Of a stretch of DNA of 64,000 nucleotides, positions 43,249 to 52,887 are shown piece by piece (position 1 is the first letter of the stretch; each line of letters starts with the position of its first letter). The position numbers and the translations under genes were made by a program. The notes under the pieces are model-generated. The model was not told where the DNA came from and ran no database searches. It was given only the letters and a program-made list of their open reading frames with translations. The stretch spans positions 744,001 through 808,000 of the forward strand of contig JACKII010000001.1 of assembly GCA_020638555.1 (NCBI GenBank), written 5' to 3'. The stretch comes from Alphaproteobacteria bacterium. GTDB lineage: Bacteria; Pseudomonadota; Alphaproteobacteria; Bin95.

Positions 43249-44166
43249 ATGAGTGAAGGATTGTTGGAGGGCAAAGTCGTCCTCGTGAACGGCGCTGGCC
43301 GCGGCATCGGCCAGCAGATCGCCATCACCTGCGCCCAGGAAGGCGCCAAGGTGCTGGTGAACGATCTGGGCGGTTCGGTCGAGGGCGAAGGCCGCGACAC
43401 TGGCCCGGCCATGGAAACGGTCAAGATGATCGAGGCCATGGGCGGCGAGGCCGCTGCCAATGGCGGCTCCATCGCCAACTGGGACGATGCCCAGGCCATG
43501 GTCAAGCAGGCGGTGGACACGTTCGGCCGGATCGACGGCGTGGTGAACGTCGCCGGCATTCTGCGCGACCGCATCTTCCACAAGATGACGGAAGACGATT
43601 TCGACAGCGTCATCAACGTGCACCTGACCGGCTATTTCTATGTGGCCCGCGCCGCTGCGGATTATTTCCGCCAGCAGGAATCCGGCGCGATGGTGCATTT
43701 CACCTCGAACAGCGGCCTGGTCGGCAATGTGGGCCAGGTGAATTACGGCGCCGCCAAGATGGGCGTGGTCGGGCTTTCCAAGTCGATCGCGCTCGACATG
43801 AGCCGGTTCGGCGTGCGCTCGAACATCATCTCGCCGTCGGCCTTCACCCGCATGATCGAGACCATCCCGATCAAGGGGCCGGAAGGCGAGAAGCGCCGCA
43901 AGCGCCAGGAAGCCATGACCCCGCAGAAGATCGCGGCCCCGGTCGCCTATCTGCTGTCGGACGCGGCCAAGGACGTGAGCGGCCAGATCTTCTATGTGCG
44001 CTCGAACGAGATCATGCTGATGAGCCAGCACCGCCCGGTGCGCATCATCCACCGCGGCGAGGGCTGGACACCGGCGCTGATCCACGAGCACGCCATGCCG
44101 GCGCTGCGCCCCCACTTCACGCCGAGCGCCCCCAGCGCGGCGTATTTCAACTGGGACCCGGTGTAA
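43249..44166 (+). CDS. Short-chain dehydrogenase (paralog 3)
   Basis: 305 residues. Same layout as paralog 2, with N-G-A-G-R-G-I-G-Q-Q (Asn replaces the usual Thr before G-A-G-R), F-T-S-N-S-G-L and V-N-Y-G-A-A-K-M. The C-terminus ends F-N-W-D-P-V. AAGGATTTGGAAT precedes the ATG. A 15-bp inverted repeat lies 80 bases after the stop. The tandem pair may have distinct stereochemistry or chain-length preference, or form a heteromer; sequence cannot say. Confidence 0.88.
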   Translation: MSEGLLEGKVVLVNGAGRGIGQQIAITCAQEGAKVLVNDLGGSVEGEGRDTGPAMETVKMIEAMGGEAAANGGSIANWDDAQAMVKQAVDTFGRIDGVVNVAGILRDRIFHKMTEDDFDSVINVHLTGYFYVARAAADYFRQQESGAMVHFTSNSGLVGNVGQVNYGAAKMGVVGLSKSIALDMSRFGVRSNIISPSAFTRMIETIPIKGPEGEKRRKRQEAMTPQKIAAPVAYLLSDAAKDVSGQIFYVRSNEIMLMSQHRPVRIIHRGEGWTPALIHEHAMPALRPHFTPSAPSAAYFNWDPV

Positions 44167-44195
44167 GCTTGGCCGCTTGAGCTTTCCTGCTTGAG

Positions 44196-44292
44196 CTTTC
44201 CCGGGCGCGCCCTGGCGCGATCCGGGGTCTTTCTCCGCCCCGGCGCCCCGTGCGTCCGGGGCGGCTTTCGTTCCGCTCCCCGGACGCACGGG
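44196..44292. repeat. Partial family B repeat and perfect 15-bp inverted repeat
   Basis: GCTTTCCCGGGCGCGCCCTG and GCGATCCGGGG at 44196-44227 echo the head of family B units. A perfect 15-bp inverted repeat follows (44247-44261 with 44278-44292) around a 16-base turn, without a T-run. It may end the dehydrogenase transcript. Confidence 0.55.
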
Positions 44293-44345
44293 CCAAGAGC
44301 GACGTTTCCCCTACCGCAACGGCATGCCGCCCGCTACAAACAGGG

Positions 44346-44383
44346 GGCCCTCGAGACGGCCCCTCGAGTCGGCCCCTCGAGTC
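44346..44383. repeat. Three 12-13-bp tandem repeats upstream of the binding-protein gene
   Basis: GGCCCTCGAGAC followed by two exact copies of GGCCCCTCGAGTC. Each holds a CTCGAG palindrome. They end about 30 bases before the ATG at 44414, inside the likely leader. Confidence 0.8.
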
Positions 44384-44413
44384 CCCTCCCGCGAAGCCGC
44401 GTCGATCCCTGCC

Positions 44414-45547
44414 ATGCTCCGGTTCTTCCCCCTTCGCTTTGCCCTGTCGCTCGCGCTCGTGTTGGCGCTGCCGCTTGGGCCTGCCCCCGCCATGGCGGCC
44501 GAGCCGACGGTCTGGCAGGCGCAATATCCGCTCGCGCCCGACCATCCGGTGGTGACGGAGGGGTGGGCGGCGATGGCCGCCGCGCTGAAGCCCGATATCG
44601 ACCTGCAACTGCGCCTGACCGGCCCGCGGCTCGGCACGGCGGAATCGCTGGATGCGCTGTCGCTCGGCGCGCACCAGATGGCGCCGGTCGCGCTCGCCAG
44701 CTATCCGGACGATTTTCCACACTGGGCCATGCTGGGCGAACTGTTCCTGGTCGGCGGCGAGAGCGTGGCGGCGGCGGCCGCGATCAGCGAGCTGGTGATG
44801 CGGGAATGCCCGGCCTGCCAGCAGAATTTCGCCCGGCGCAAGCTGGTCTTTCTCGGCACTTACGGTGCGGCCCCCTACCGGCTGATCGGCCCGCGCCCGC
44901 TGGCCGCCAGCCAGAGCCTGGAGGGCCAGACCGTGGCCACGCCCGGCAGCCTGTGGGACCGGTTGGTGGTCAGCCTCGGCGGCAGGGCCGCGCCGCCCCG
45001 GGAGGACACCGGCGCCGCCCTGGTGGCGGGGAAGGTGACGGCCGTGATCGATATCGCCGCCGCCCTGCGCCGACCGCCGCTCGCCGGCCACGCCCTGGCG
45101 GTGACCAAGCTGCCGCTCGGCGGTTATCGCGGCGCCGGCCCGTTCATGGTCAACCGCGATGCCTGGCGCAGCCTGTCGGTCGACCAGCGCCGGCGCGCAT
45201 TCGTGGCGGCGGCAACCGGCATCGTGCGCATCACGGCCGCCTATCACCGCCAGGATGCGGCGGCGCTTGCGGCGGCCCGGAAACAGGGGATCGCGGTGGT
45301 TCGGGGCGAGTTGCTGCTGGAAGATCGCATCCGCCGTTTCGCCACCGCCGATCAGGAGCAGGTGGCGAAGAGCGCCGAACAGCGGTTCGGCATCGCCAAT
45401 GCGCCGCACTTTCTCGACCGGCTGAAAGTGCTTTACGACAAATACGCGATCCTGCTGGGGCCGAAAGCGACCGACGACGACGCGATAGCCCTTCTTTCCG
45501 CCGAAATCTTTGATAGGCTCGACGCCGAAACCTACGGGCTCCAATAA
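44414..45547 (+). CDS. Exported TRAP-type (DctP-like) solute-binding protein
   Basis: 377 residues from the ATG at 44414. A signal peptide (residues 1-27, L-A-L-P-L-G-P-A-P-A-M-A) directs it to the periplasm. The order of conserved segments (H-Q-M-A-P-V-A-L-A, V-A-T-P-G-S-L-W, P-F-M-V-N-R-D-A-W-R-S-L) fits DctP-type binding proteins of TRAP transporters. No DctQ/DctM membrane genes are adjacent, so it is either an orphan receptor or serves a distant transporter. The weak family match is the main uncertainty. It ends 25 bases before the CoA-transferase ATG. Confidence 0.65.
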   Translation: MLRFFPLRFALSLALVLALPLGPAPAMAAEPTVWQAQYPLAPDHPVVTEGWAAMAAALKPDIDLQLRLTGPRLGTAESLDALSLGAHQMAPVALASYPDDFPHWAMLGELFLVGGESVAAAAAISELVMRECPACQQNFARRKLVFLGTYGAAPYRLIGPRPLAASQSLEGQTVATPGSLWDRLVVSLGGRAAPPREDTGAALVAGKVTAVIDIAAALRRPPLAGHALAVTKLPLGGYRGAGPFMVNRDAWRSLSVDQRRRAFVAAATGIVRITAAYHRQDAAALAAARKQGIAVVRGELLLEDRIRRFATADQEQVAKSAEQRFGIANAPHFLDRLKVLYDKYAILLGPKATDDDAIALLSAEIFDRLDAETYGLQ

Positions 45548-45572
45548 CCGTCCGAGGCGGAGGAATCAGCCG

Positions 45573-46751
45573 ATGAGTTACGAACGCCCCTATGAGGGCA
45601 TCAAGGTCGTCGACCTTTCGCAGGGCATTGCCGGCCCCTATTGCGGCATGCTGCTGGCCCAGTACGGCGCCGACGTCGTCAAGGTGGAGCCGCTGGAAGG
45701 CGACTGGTCGCGCATTCTGGGCACGGTCTATGGCGACAACACCGCCTATTCGATCGCCGGCAATCTGGGCAAGCGTTCCATCGCGCTCGACCTGAAGACC
45801 GAAGCGGGCCGCGAGATCGTCAACCGCCTGATCGACGGCGCCGACCTGTTCATGGAAGGCTTCCGGCCGGGCGTGATCCAGCGGCTGGGCTTCGGCTACG
45901 AGGACGTGGCCAAGCGCAATCCCGGCATCGTCTATCTGTCGGTGTCCGGCTTCAGCCAGAAAGGCCCGCTCGCCACCAAGCCGGCCATGGACCCGGTGTT
46001 GCAGGCGTTTTCCGGCTTCATGATGGAAAACAAGGGCCAGGACGGCATTCCGCACCGCACCAACCCGATCGTGGTCGACATGTCGACGGCGCTCTACTGC
46101 TTCCAGGCGGTGTCGGCGGCGCTCTATGCCAAGCGGGACGCGACCGAGGGCCGGTTCATCGACGCCTCGCTGATGGCGGCGGCCTCCAACCTCCAGGTCG
46201 TGCGCATGATGGCGACCTATCTGGAGAAGGGCGAGATCAAGGCGCCCTCCGGGCCGTCCGGCACGTTCCCGACCGCCGACGGCTATATCCAGATCGTCAT
46301 TCTGCGCGACCGCGACTATCTCGCGCTCTGCGATGCGCTCGGCCTGCCCGATCTGGCGGCCGATCCGCGCTTCCAGACCCGCGCCGACCGGGTCGAGAAT
46401 GCGGATTATCTCGGCCGGGCGATCAGCGCGGTGCTGTCGCAACGCACCACGGCGGAATGGACCGCCATCCTGACCGAGGCGAAATTGCAGAACGAGGCGG
46501 TGCTGGATTATTTCCAGTTCCTGGACCATCCGCACGTGGAGGCATCGGGCCTGGTCTCGTGGCTGAACCATTCGGCGGTGCCGGAGCCGATCCCGGTGCC
46601 GAACCCGCCGGGCACCGTGCCGCTGGTCGACGGCATGGCCGCGGCCCACGCCCCGCATCTGGGCGAGCACACCGGCCAGGTGCTGGCCGAGTTGGGAATC
46701 GCCGCCGAGCAGGCGGAGCAATGGCGGGCCGCCGGCGCGATCAAGGGGTGA
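45573..46751 (+). CDS. CaiB/BaiF-family CoA transferase
   Basis: 392 residues from the ATG with CGGAGGA upstream. The N-terminus I-K-V-V-D-L-S-Q-G-I-A-G-P-Y-C-G-M-L-L-A-Q-Y-type segment, V-V-K-V-E-P, the S-I-A-L-D-L-K segment and the D-x3-G catalytic region (A-M-D-P-V-L-Q-A-F-S-G) are those of class III transferases, which move CoA between carboxylic acids. Here it could charge the ligand of the preceding binding protein; that is inference from position. Confidence 0.88.
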   Translation: MSYERPYEGIKVVDLSQGIAGPYCGMLLAQYGADVVKVEPLEGDWSRILGTVYGDNTAYSIAGNLGKRSIALDLKTEAGREIVNRLIDGADLFMEGFRPGVIQRLGFGYEDVAKRNPGIVYLSVSGFSQKGPLATKPAMDPVLQAFSGFMMENKGQDGIPHRTNPIVVDMSTALYCFQAVSAALYAKRDATEGRFIDASLMAAASNLQVVRMMATYLEKGEIKAPSGPSGTFPTADGYIQIVILRDRDYLALCDALGLPDLAADPRFQTRADRVENADYLGRAISAVLSQRTTAEWTAILTEAKLQNEAVLDYFQFLDHPHVEASGLVSWLNHSAVPEPIPVPNPPGTVPLVDGMAAAHAPHLGEHTGQVLAELGIAAEQAEQWRAAGAIKG

Positions 46752-46945
46752 GGGCGCGCCCGGAAAGGCGCCCGGTTCGGCCGGTGCGGCGCATCGCTCC
46801 GAAATGCATCTGGCATTGCGGCGAGCGAGGCGATACATAGGGCGCTTGGCCACCTTGTGCTGCGAGGCGGGCCCGAACACCTGTGGATCGTTGCCCTCCT
46901 GCCCGCGGCAGGGCGGCGGGTCCCGAGCCTGTTAGTCAGAGTGCC

Positions 46946-47281
46946 ATGCTTCAGATCGTCCTCGTCATTCATCTTCTGATCGCCGTCGGCCTGGTCGGCG
47001 TCGTGTTGCTGCAACGCTCGGAAGGCGGCGCGCTTGGGATTGGCGGCGGCGGAGGCGGCGGGTTCATGACCGGCCGCGGCACTGCCAACCTGCTGACCCG
47101 GACGACGGCCATCCTGGCGGCGTGCTTCTTCGCCACCAGCCTGGTGCTGGCGGTTCTGGCCAGCGGCACGCACAAGAGCGGCTCGATCATGGATGGCGCG
47201 GTGCCGACCGCGCCGGCATCGTCGAGCGCCCCCGCAGCTCCGGCGGCGCCCACCGGCCCGCAAGTGCCGCTGTCCAAGTGA
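46946..47281 (+). CDS. secG: Protein-export membrane protein SecG
   Basis: 111 residues. Two membrane segments (residues about 3-22 and 55-77) enclose a glycine-rich loop with L-L-Q-R-S-E-G-G-A-L-G-I-G, the SecG signature. The C-terminus is an alanine/proline-rich tail. SecG helps SecYE translocate proteins across the inner membrane. It sits 13 bases before pyrG, the usual alphaproteobacterial order. Confidence 0.93.
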   Translation: MLQIVLVIHLLIAVGLVGVVLLQRSEGGALGIGGGGGGGFMTGRGTANLLTRTTAILAACFFATSLVLAVLASGTHKSGSIMDGAVPTAPASSSAPAAPAAPTGPQVPLSK

Positions 47282-47294
47282 CGGGTCGGGGGTG

Positions 47295-48944
<1,650 letters not shown>

Positions 48945-48960
48945 TCACCAGGGCCGGCAG

Positions 48961-49680
48961 TTCACGCTTGCCCGGACGGCGCATCGCGTCGATCCGGGAC
49001 CTCGGTCCGAGCGAGGCTCCACGGCGGGCGGTGGCAGAGGCGGGAGTGGGCTCGGCCGGGAAAGCAGGGAGTGGTTGTCCCTGGGCTTTCCCGGACGGCG
49101 CATCGCGTCGATCCAGGACCTCGGTCCGAGCAGGGCCCTCTGCAGGCAGTGGCAAAGGCGGGAGATCCGGCCCTCGCCTCCGGCTCGTGGCTGCCCTAAC
49201 TCGCCCTTTCGCGCTTTCCCGGACGGCGCAGCGCGTCGATCCGGGACCCTCGGCGTCGAGCAGGGCGGGCGGGCAGTGGCAAGGCAGGGGTCCAGGCCTC
49301 GCCTCCGGCTCGGCCGGGAATGCTCGAATGGCTGTCCCAACTCGCCCTTTCGGCTTTCCCGGACGGGCAGTCGATCGGGCGGGGCTCCACGGCAGAGCGG
49401 TGGCAAGGGCGGAGATCCGGCCCTCGCCTCCGCTCGGCAAGGAATGCAGGAATGCTGTCCAACTCGCCCCTTTCGGCTTTCCCGGACGGCGCAGCGCGTC
49501 GATCCGGGACCTCGGTCCGAGCAGGGCTCCACGGCAGGCGGTGGCAGAGGCGGGAGATCCCGGCCCTCGCCTCCGGCTCGGCTGGGAATGCTCGGGAGTG
49601 GCTGTCCTGACTTCGCCCTTGCAACTCTCCCGGACCGAGGCGGCGGATCCGGGATATCGAGCAGGGCTCCCCCTCCGGCG
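48961..49680. repeat. Tandem array of about 5.5 units of repeat family B
   Basis: Units start near 48967, 49088, 49215, 49356, 49479 and 49627 and are about 120-150 bases long. Each opens with a hairpin-forming head, TCCCGGACGGCGCAGCGCGT followed by CGATCCGGGA, continues with CTCGGTCCGAGCAGGGCTCC and GGTGGCAGAGGCGGGAGATC, and closes with CTCGCCTCCGGCTCGGC. Units differ by substitutions and small gaps; the fourth lacks part of its head and the last is truncated. No gene is credible inside. It fills almost the whole 740-base gap between pyrG and the carboxymuconolactone decarboxylase-like gene. Confidence 0.88.
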
Positions 49681-49683
49681 GTC

Positions 49684-50073
49684 CTATTCCGGCGCCGGCA
49701 GCTTGCCCAATTCCTGCAACACCTGCTGGGCGATCTGGGTCGCGTCCCGGGCGGCGGGAAAGCCGGCATAAATGGCGGTGTGCAGGATCGCCTCGCGGAT
49801 TTCGTCGGCGCTGGCGCCGTTGTTGACCGCCGCCAGCAGGTGCACCCGCAACTCGCCCGCGCGGCCGAGCGCGGTCAGCGAGGCGATGGTGAGCAGCGAC
49901 CGGGTCTTCAGGTCCAGCCCGTCGCGCGCCCAGACCAGGCCATAGGCCGCCTCCTCCGCCAAACGGTTGTAGGCGCTGGTGAAGTCGGTCTCGCGGCCGT
50001 CGCGTGCTGCCACATAGTCAGCGCCGAAAATCCGTTCCAGCAGGGCGCGGCCGCGTTCGCTTGCGTCCGACAT
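49684..50073 (-). CDS. Carboxymuconolactone decarboxylase family protein
   Basis: 129 residues, the single-domain PcaC-like size. Segments L-D-L-K-T-R-S-L-L-T-I-A-S-L-T-A-L-G-R and H-L-L-A-A-V-N-N-G-A-S-A-D-E-I-R-E-A-I-L-H are conserved in the family. It has no C-x2-C pair (it contains no cysteine), so it is not an AhpD-type peroxidase. A decarboxylase of gamma-lactones is one option; no protocatechuate genes are near. The gene follows the flavoprotein gene by three bases. Confidence 0.86.
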   Translation of the reverse strand: MSDASERGRALLERIFGADYVAARDGRETDFTSAYNRLAEEAAYGLVWARDGLDLKTRSLLTIASLTALGRAGELRVHLLAAVNNGASADEIREAILHTAIYAGFPAARDATQIAQQVLQELGKLPAPE

Positions 50074-50076
50074 GGT

Positions 50077-51189
50077 TCAGGCCTCCATCCCCAACCGCCG
50101 CAGCGTCTCGCGCGCCACGGCGGCGGACGCGGTGAGCCCCGGCGATTCGATGCCGTAGAGATTGACCAGACCCGGCACGCCGTGTCGCTCCGGCCCTTGC
50201 ACCAGAAAGTCCGGCTGCGGCTCGCCGGGGCCGTGGATTTTCGGGCGCATGCCGGAATAGGCCGGCACCAGCGCGCCGTCCTGCAGGCCGGGATAATAGG
50301 TGCGCACCGCGGCATAGAAGGAATCGGCGCGGCGCGGGTCGACATCGTAGTTCAGCGTCTCGACCCACTCGATATCCGGGCCGAACTTGCACTGCCCGCC
50401 CAGGTCCAGCGTCACATGCACGCCCAGCGCGCCCGGCACCGGCATGGGATAGACCAGCCGGCGGAAGGGCTGCTTGCCCAGCAGCGAGTAGTAACTGCCC
50501 TTGGCCAGATAATCCCGCGGCACCGTCTCGGCCGGCAGGCCCTTCAGCGCCCGGCCCAGCTTCGGCGCGTGCAGGCCGGCGCTGTTGACCACCGTGGTCG
50601 CCAGCAGGTCCATGGGCTCGTCGCCGCCGACGCGCAGCAGGATGCCGTCGTCGCAGACCTCGCCGCCCAGCACCGGCGAGAGCAGGGCCAGCATGGCGCC
50701 GTGGTCCTCCGCGTCGCCCTGATAGGCCAGCATCAGGCTGTGGCTGTCGATGATGCCGGTCGACGGCGACAGCAGCGCGCCGACGCAGGCGACCTCGGGC
50801 TCCAACTGCCGCACGGCGTCCGGCGACAGATATTCCAGGTCGGGCACGCCGTTGGCGTCCGCCTGGGCCTTGAGGGTTTCCAGGCGCGGCAGTTCGCTTT
50901 CCGCGCTGGCGACGATCAGCTTGCCGATGCGCTTGTGCGGAATGCCGCGTTCGGCGCAATAGCCATAGAGAAACTGCTTGCCCTCGACGCAGGCTTTCGC
51001 CTTGAAGGTGCCGGTCGGGTAATAGATGCCGGCGTGGATGACCTCGCTGTTGCGGCTGGAGGTTTCGGAGCCGATCATGTCGGCCGCCTCCAGCACGATG
51101 ACCTCGCGGCCGGCCTCGGCCAGCCATTTGGCACAGGCCAGGCCGACGACGCCGGCGCCGATCACCACACAATCCACACGCTCTGCCAT
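50077..51189 (-). CDS. L-2-hydroxyglutarate oxidase-like FAD-dependent oxidoreductase
   Basis: 370 residues. It opens with the FAD motif C-V-V-I-G-A-G-V-V-G-L-A-C-A. The segments S-S-R-N-S-E-V-I-H-A-G-I-Y-Y and Y-C-A-E-R-G-I-P-H-K-R-I-G-K-L-I match the DAO-family LhgO group, which oxidises L-2-hydroxyglutarate to 2-oxoglutarate; glycine-oxidase-like roles are less likely. The start at 51189 has no strong Shine-Dalgarno. It forms a two-gene unit with the decarboxylase-like gene. Confidence 0.85.
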   Translation of the reverse strand: MAERVDCVVIGAGVVGLACAKWLAEAGREVIVLEAADMIGSETSSRNSEVIHAGIYYPTGTFKAKACVEGKQFLYGYCAERGIPHKRIGKLIVASAESELPRLETLKAQADANGVPDLEYLSPDAVRQLEPEVACVGALLSPSTGIIDSHSLMLAYQGDAEDHGAMLALLSPVLGGEVCDDGILLRVGGDEPMDLLATTVVNSAGLHAPKLGRALKGLPAETVPRDYLAKGSYYSLLGKQPFRRLVYPMPVPGALGVHVTLDLGGQCKFGPDIEWVETLNYDVDPRRADSFYAAVRTYYPGLQDGALVPAYSGMRPKIHGPGEPQPDFLVQGPERHGVPGLVNLYGIESPGLTASAAVARETLRRLGMEA

Positions 51190-51349
51190 CGTACGCACCG
51201 CGATTTCGCTAGGGTCGGAAACCCCTCCGTTGTGGCGCTGCCTCGGGCATTGGTCAACCGTCACGGCATTGTTAACGCGCGTACGTTGTTCCCGTTTGGG
51301 GGATACGGCATGATGCGGTCCTGCCACAATTTTGCCGGAGAAGGGCGGA

Positions 51350-52348
51350 ATGCGGATCGGATTGATTTTGGCCATTGTGCTCGGTGTCATCGCGCTGGGG
51401 GCCAAGGCGAATCCGGAGTTCTGGAAGGGCGAGGGCTGGAAGACCGATTTCAGCCGCACCGTGGTCGATCTGAGCGAGATCATGAGCGGTGGCCCGGGGC
51501 GCGACGGCATTCCGCCGATCGACGACCCGCACTTCGTCGCTGCCGCCAAGGCGGACTACAACACGCGCGAGCCCGTGATCGCCTTCGGTCTGGGCGACGA
51601 CCGGCGCGCCTATCCGCTGGCGGTGCTGATCTGGCACGAGATCGTCAACGACACGGTCGATGGCAAGCCGGTGGCGATCACCTATTGCCCGCTGTGCGAC
51701 TCCTCCATCGTGTTCGACCGGTCGGTGGACGGGCGCGCCTTGCGGTTCGGGACCACGGGCAAGCTGCGTTTTTCGGATCTGGTGATGTGGGACGATGCGA
51801 CCGAGAGCTGGTGGCAGCAATTCACCGGTCGGGCCCTTGTCGGCGCCTTTGCCGGCCGGCAACTCACCGTGCTGCCGAGCCGGGTGGAAGCGTTCGGCCT
51901 GTTCCGCGCGGCCCACCCGCAGGGCAAGGTTCTGGTGCCGCACGACGAAAACCGCCGCGCCTACGGTGCCAACCCCTATATCGGTTACGATCGGGCCGCG
52001 TGGCCGTTGCTCTATCGCGGCGAGGCGCCGGACGGCCTGCCCGCCCTGGCGCGGGTGGTGCGCGTCGGAGAGCGTGCCTGGACGCTCGACCTGTTGCGGG
52101 CGCGGGGGCGGATCGAAACCCGGGACGGGCTCGTCCTCACCTGGACGCCGGGGCAGGCGACGGCCCTGGGCAACCGCACCATTGCCAAGGGCGCGGACAT
52201 CGGCAATGTCCTGGTTCGGCGCAACGGCGCCGCCGCGATCTTCAATGTGACCTTCGCGTTCGCGTTCCACGCCTTCGTGCCGAAGGGCGTCATTTTCGCC
52301 GACTGTGCCGGGGGGCGGCACACCACGGCGCCGGTTCGGTGCTTCTAG
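51350..52348 (+). CDS. DUF3179 protein, membrane-anchored or exported
   Basis: 332 residues from the ATG with GAGAAGGG upstream. Residues 1-19 are a hydrophobic signal or anchor (R-I-G-L-I-L-A-I-V-L-G-V-I-A-L-G-A). The DUF3179 core contains G-I-P-P-I-D-D-P-H-F, A-I-T-Y-C-P-L-C-D-S-S-I-V-F-D-R with its C-x2-C, and W-W-Q-Q-F-T-G. The family's function is unknown to me. Divergent from the LhgO-like gene with 160 bases between. Confidence 0.85.
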   Translation: MRIGLILAIVLGVIALGAKANPEFWKGEGWKTDFSRTVVDLSEIMSGGPGRDGIPPIDDPHFVAAAKADYNTREPVIAFGLGDDRRAYPLAVLIWHEIVNDTVDGKPVAITYCPLCDSSIVFDRSVDGRALRFGTTGKLRFSDLVMWDDATESWWQQFTGRALVGAFAGRQLTVLPSRVEAFGLFRAAHPQGKVLVPHDENRRAYGANPYIGYDRAAWPLLYRGEAPDGLPALARVVRVGERAWTLDLLRARGRIETRDGLVLTWTPGQATALGNRTIAKGADIGNVLVRRNGAAAIFNVTFAFAFHAFVPKGVIFADCAGGRHTTAPVRCF

Positions 52349-52465
52349 GCCATCGGTCCGGCCGCAACCGCACGCTTTTCTGCGTTGTCCCAGAACCCGA
52401 TCTGGAGAGAATTGTTTGCCAGCATGGCGGATTCGCCCTGCCGGTTGGGGTCGGGCGCCGTAATA

Positions 52466-52510
52466 TTCTTGTATCAATTTCTTGTATCACTTCGAAATAT
52501 GTGGTATTAA
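52466..52510 (+). promoter_or_regulatory. Promoter with 13-base-period direct repeat upstream of a small gene
   Basis: TTGTAT at 52482-52487 and TATTAA at 52505-52510 are 17 bases apart. The 11-base direct repeat TTCTTGTATCA occurs at 52466-52476 and 52479-52489; the second copy overlaps the -35. The stretch is clearly AT-rich compared with its surroundings. Confidence 0.55.
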
Positions 52511-52536
52511 AATACTGATTTCATATGGAGGGGTCA

Positions 52537-52749
52537 ATGGATACCGAGCGCATGTTCACGGTGTATGGCCATGATTGTACTTGTCTGGTATTTTCCGACA
52601 ACGGCCGCATCACGGATGCGGCGCCGTGTATCAGGCGGTTCGTTGGGATGAGTTCTCAGTTGTTCTTTGCATATGCAAGAAAAGCGGGTTGGACTTGGGA
52701 GGAGCTCCCGCCCTATGGCCCGAAGATCTCACCCGCAGGTCCCAGATGA
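52537..52749 (+). CDS. Small protein of unknown function
   Basis: 70 residues (M-D-T-E-R-M-F-T-V-Y-G-H-D-C...). I do not recognise it. GGAGGGG lies three to nine bases before the ATG and a good promoter lies 27 bases further up, so it is probably expressed. It has three cysteines and a W-T-W-E-E-L segment, no signal peptide and no membrane segment. Codon and base use are less GC-rich than in flanking genes, suggesting recent acquisition or an orphan gene. A start at 52525 would put the Shine-Dalgarno inside the frame and is unlikely. Confidence 0.5.
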   Translation: MDTERMFTVYGHDCTCLVFSDNGRITDAAPCIRRFVGMSSQLFFAYARKAGWTWEELPPYGPKISPAGPR

Positions 52750-52887
52750 AGTCCGCGAACGCGTCGCCGCGAGACTATTATCGTCTGAACCGACGACCTC
52801 ATAGGTAACAGGTCCTGCTGCGACCTCGGTCTTGCTCCCCGGCGATGGGCGCGCTAGCTACAGCCCGACGCAAAGAGTGAAACCGCC

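Noticed and set aside
48961..49680. Possible CRISPR array
   Set aside because: Units are 120-150 bases, diverged along their length and built of hairpins, without the short identical repeats and unique spacers of CRISPR.
49684..50073. Carboxymuconolactone decarboxylase-like protein as an AhpD-type or second selenoprotein
   Set aside because: It has no C-x2-C motif, no cysteine at all and no in-frame TGA.
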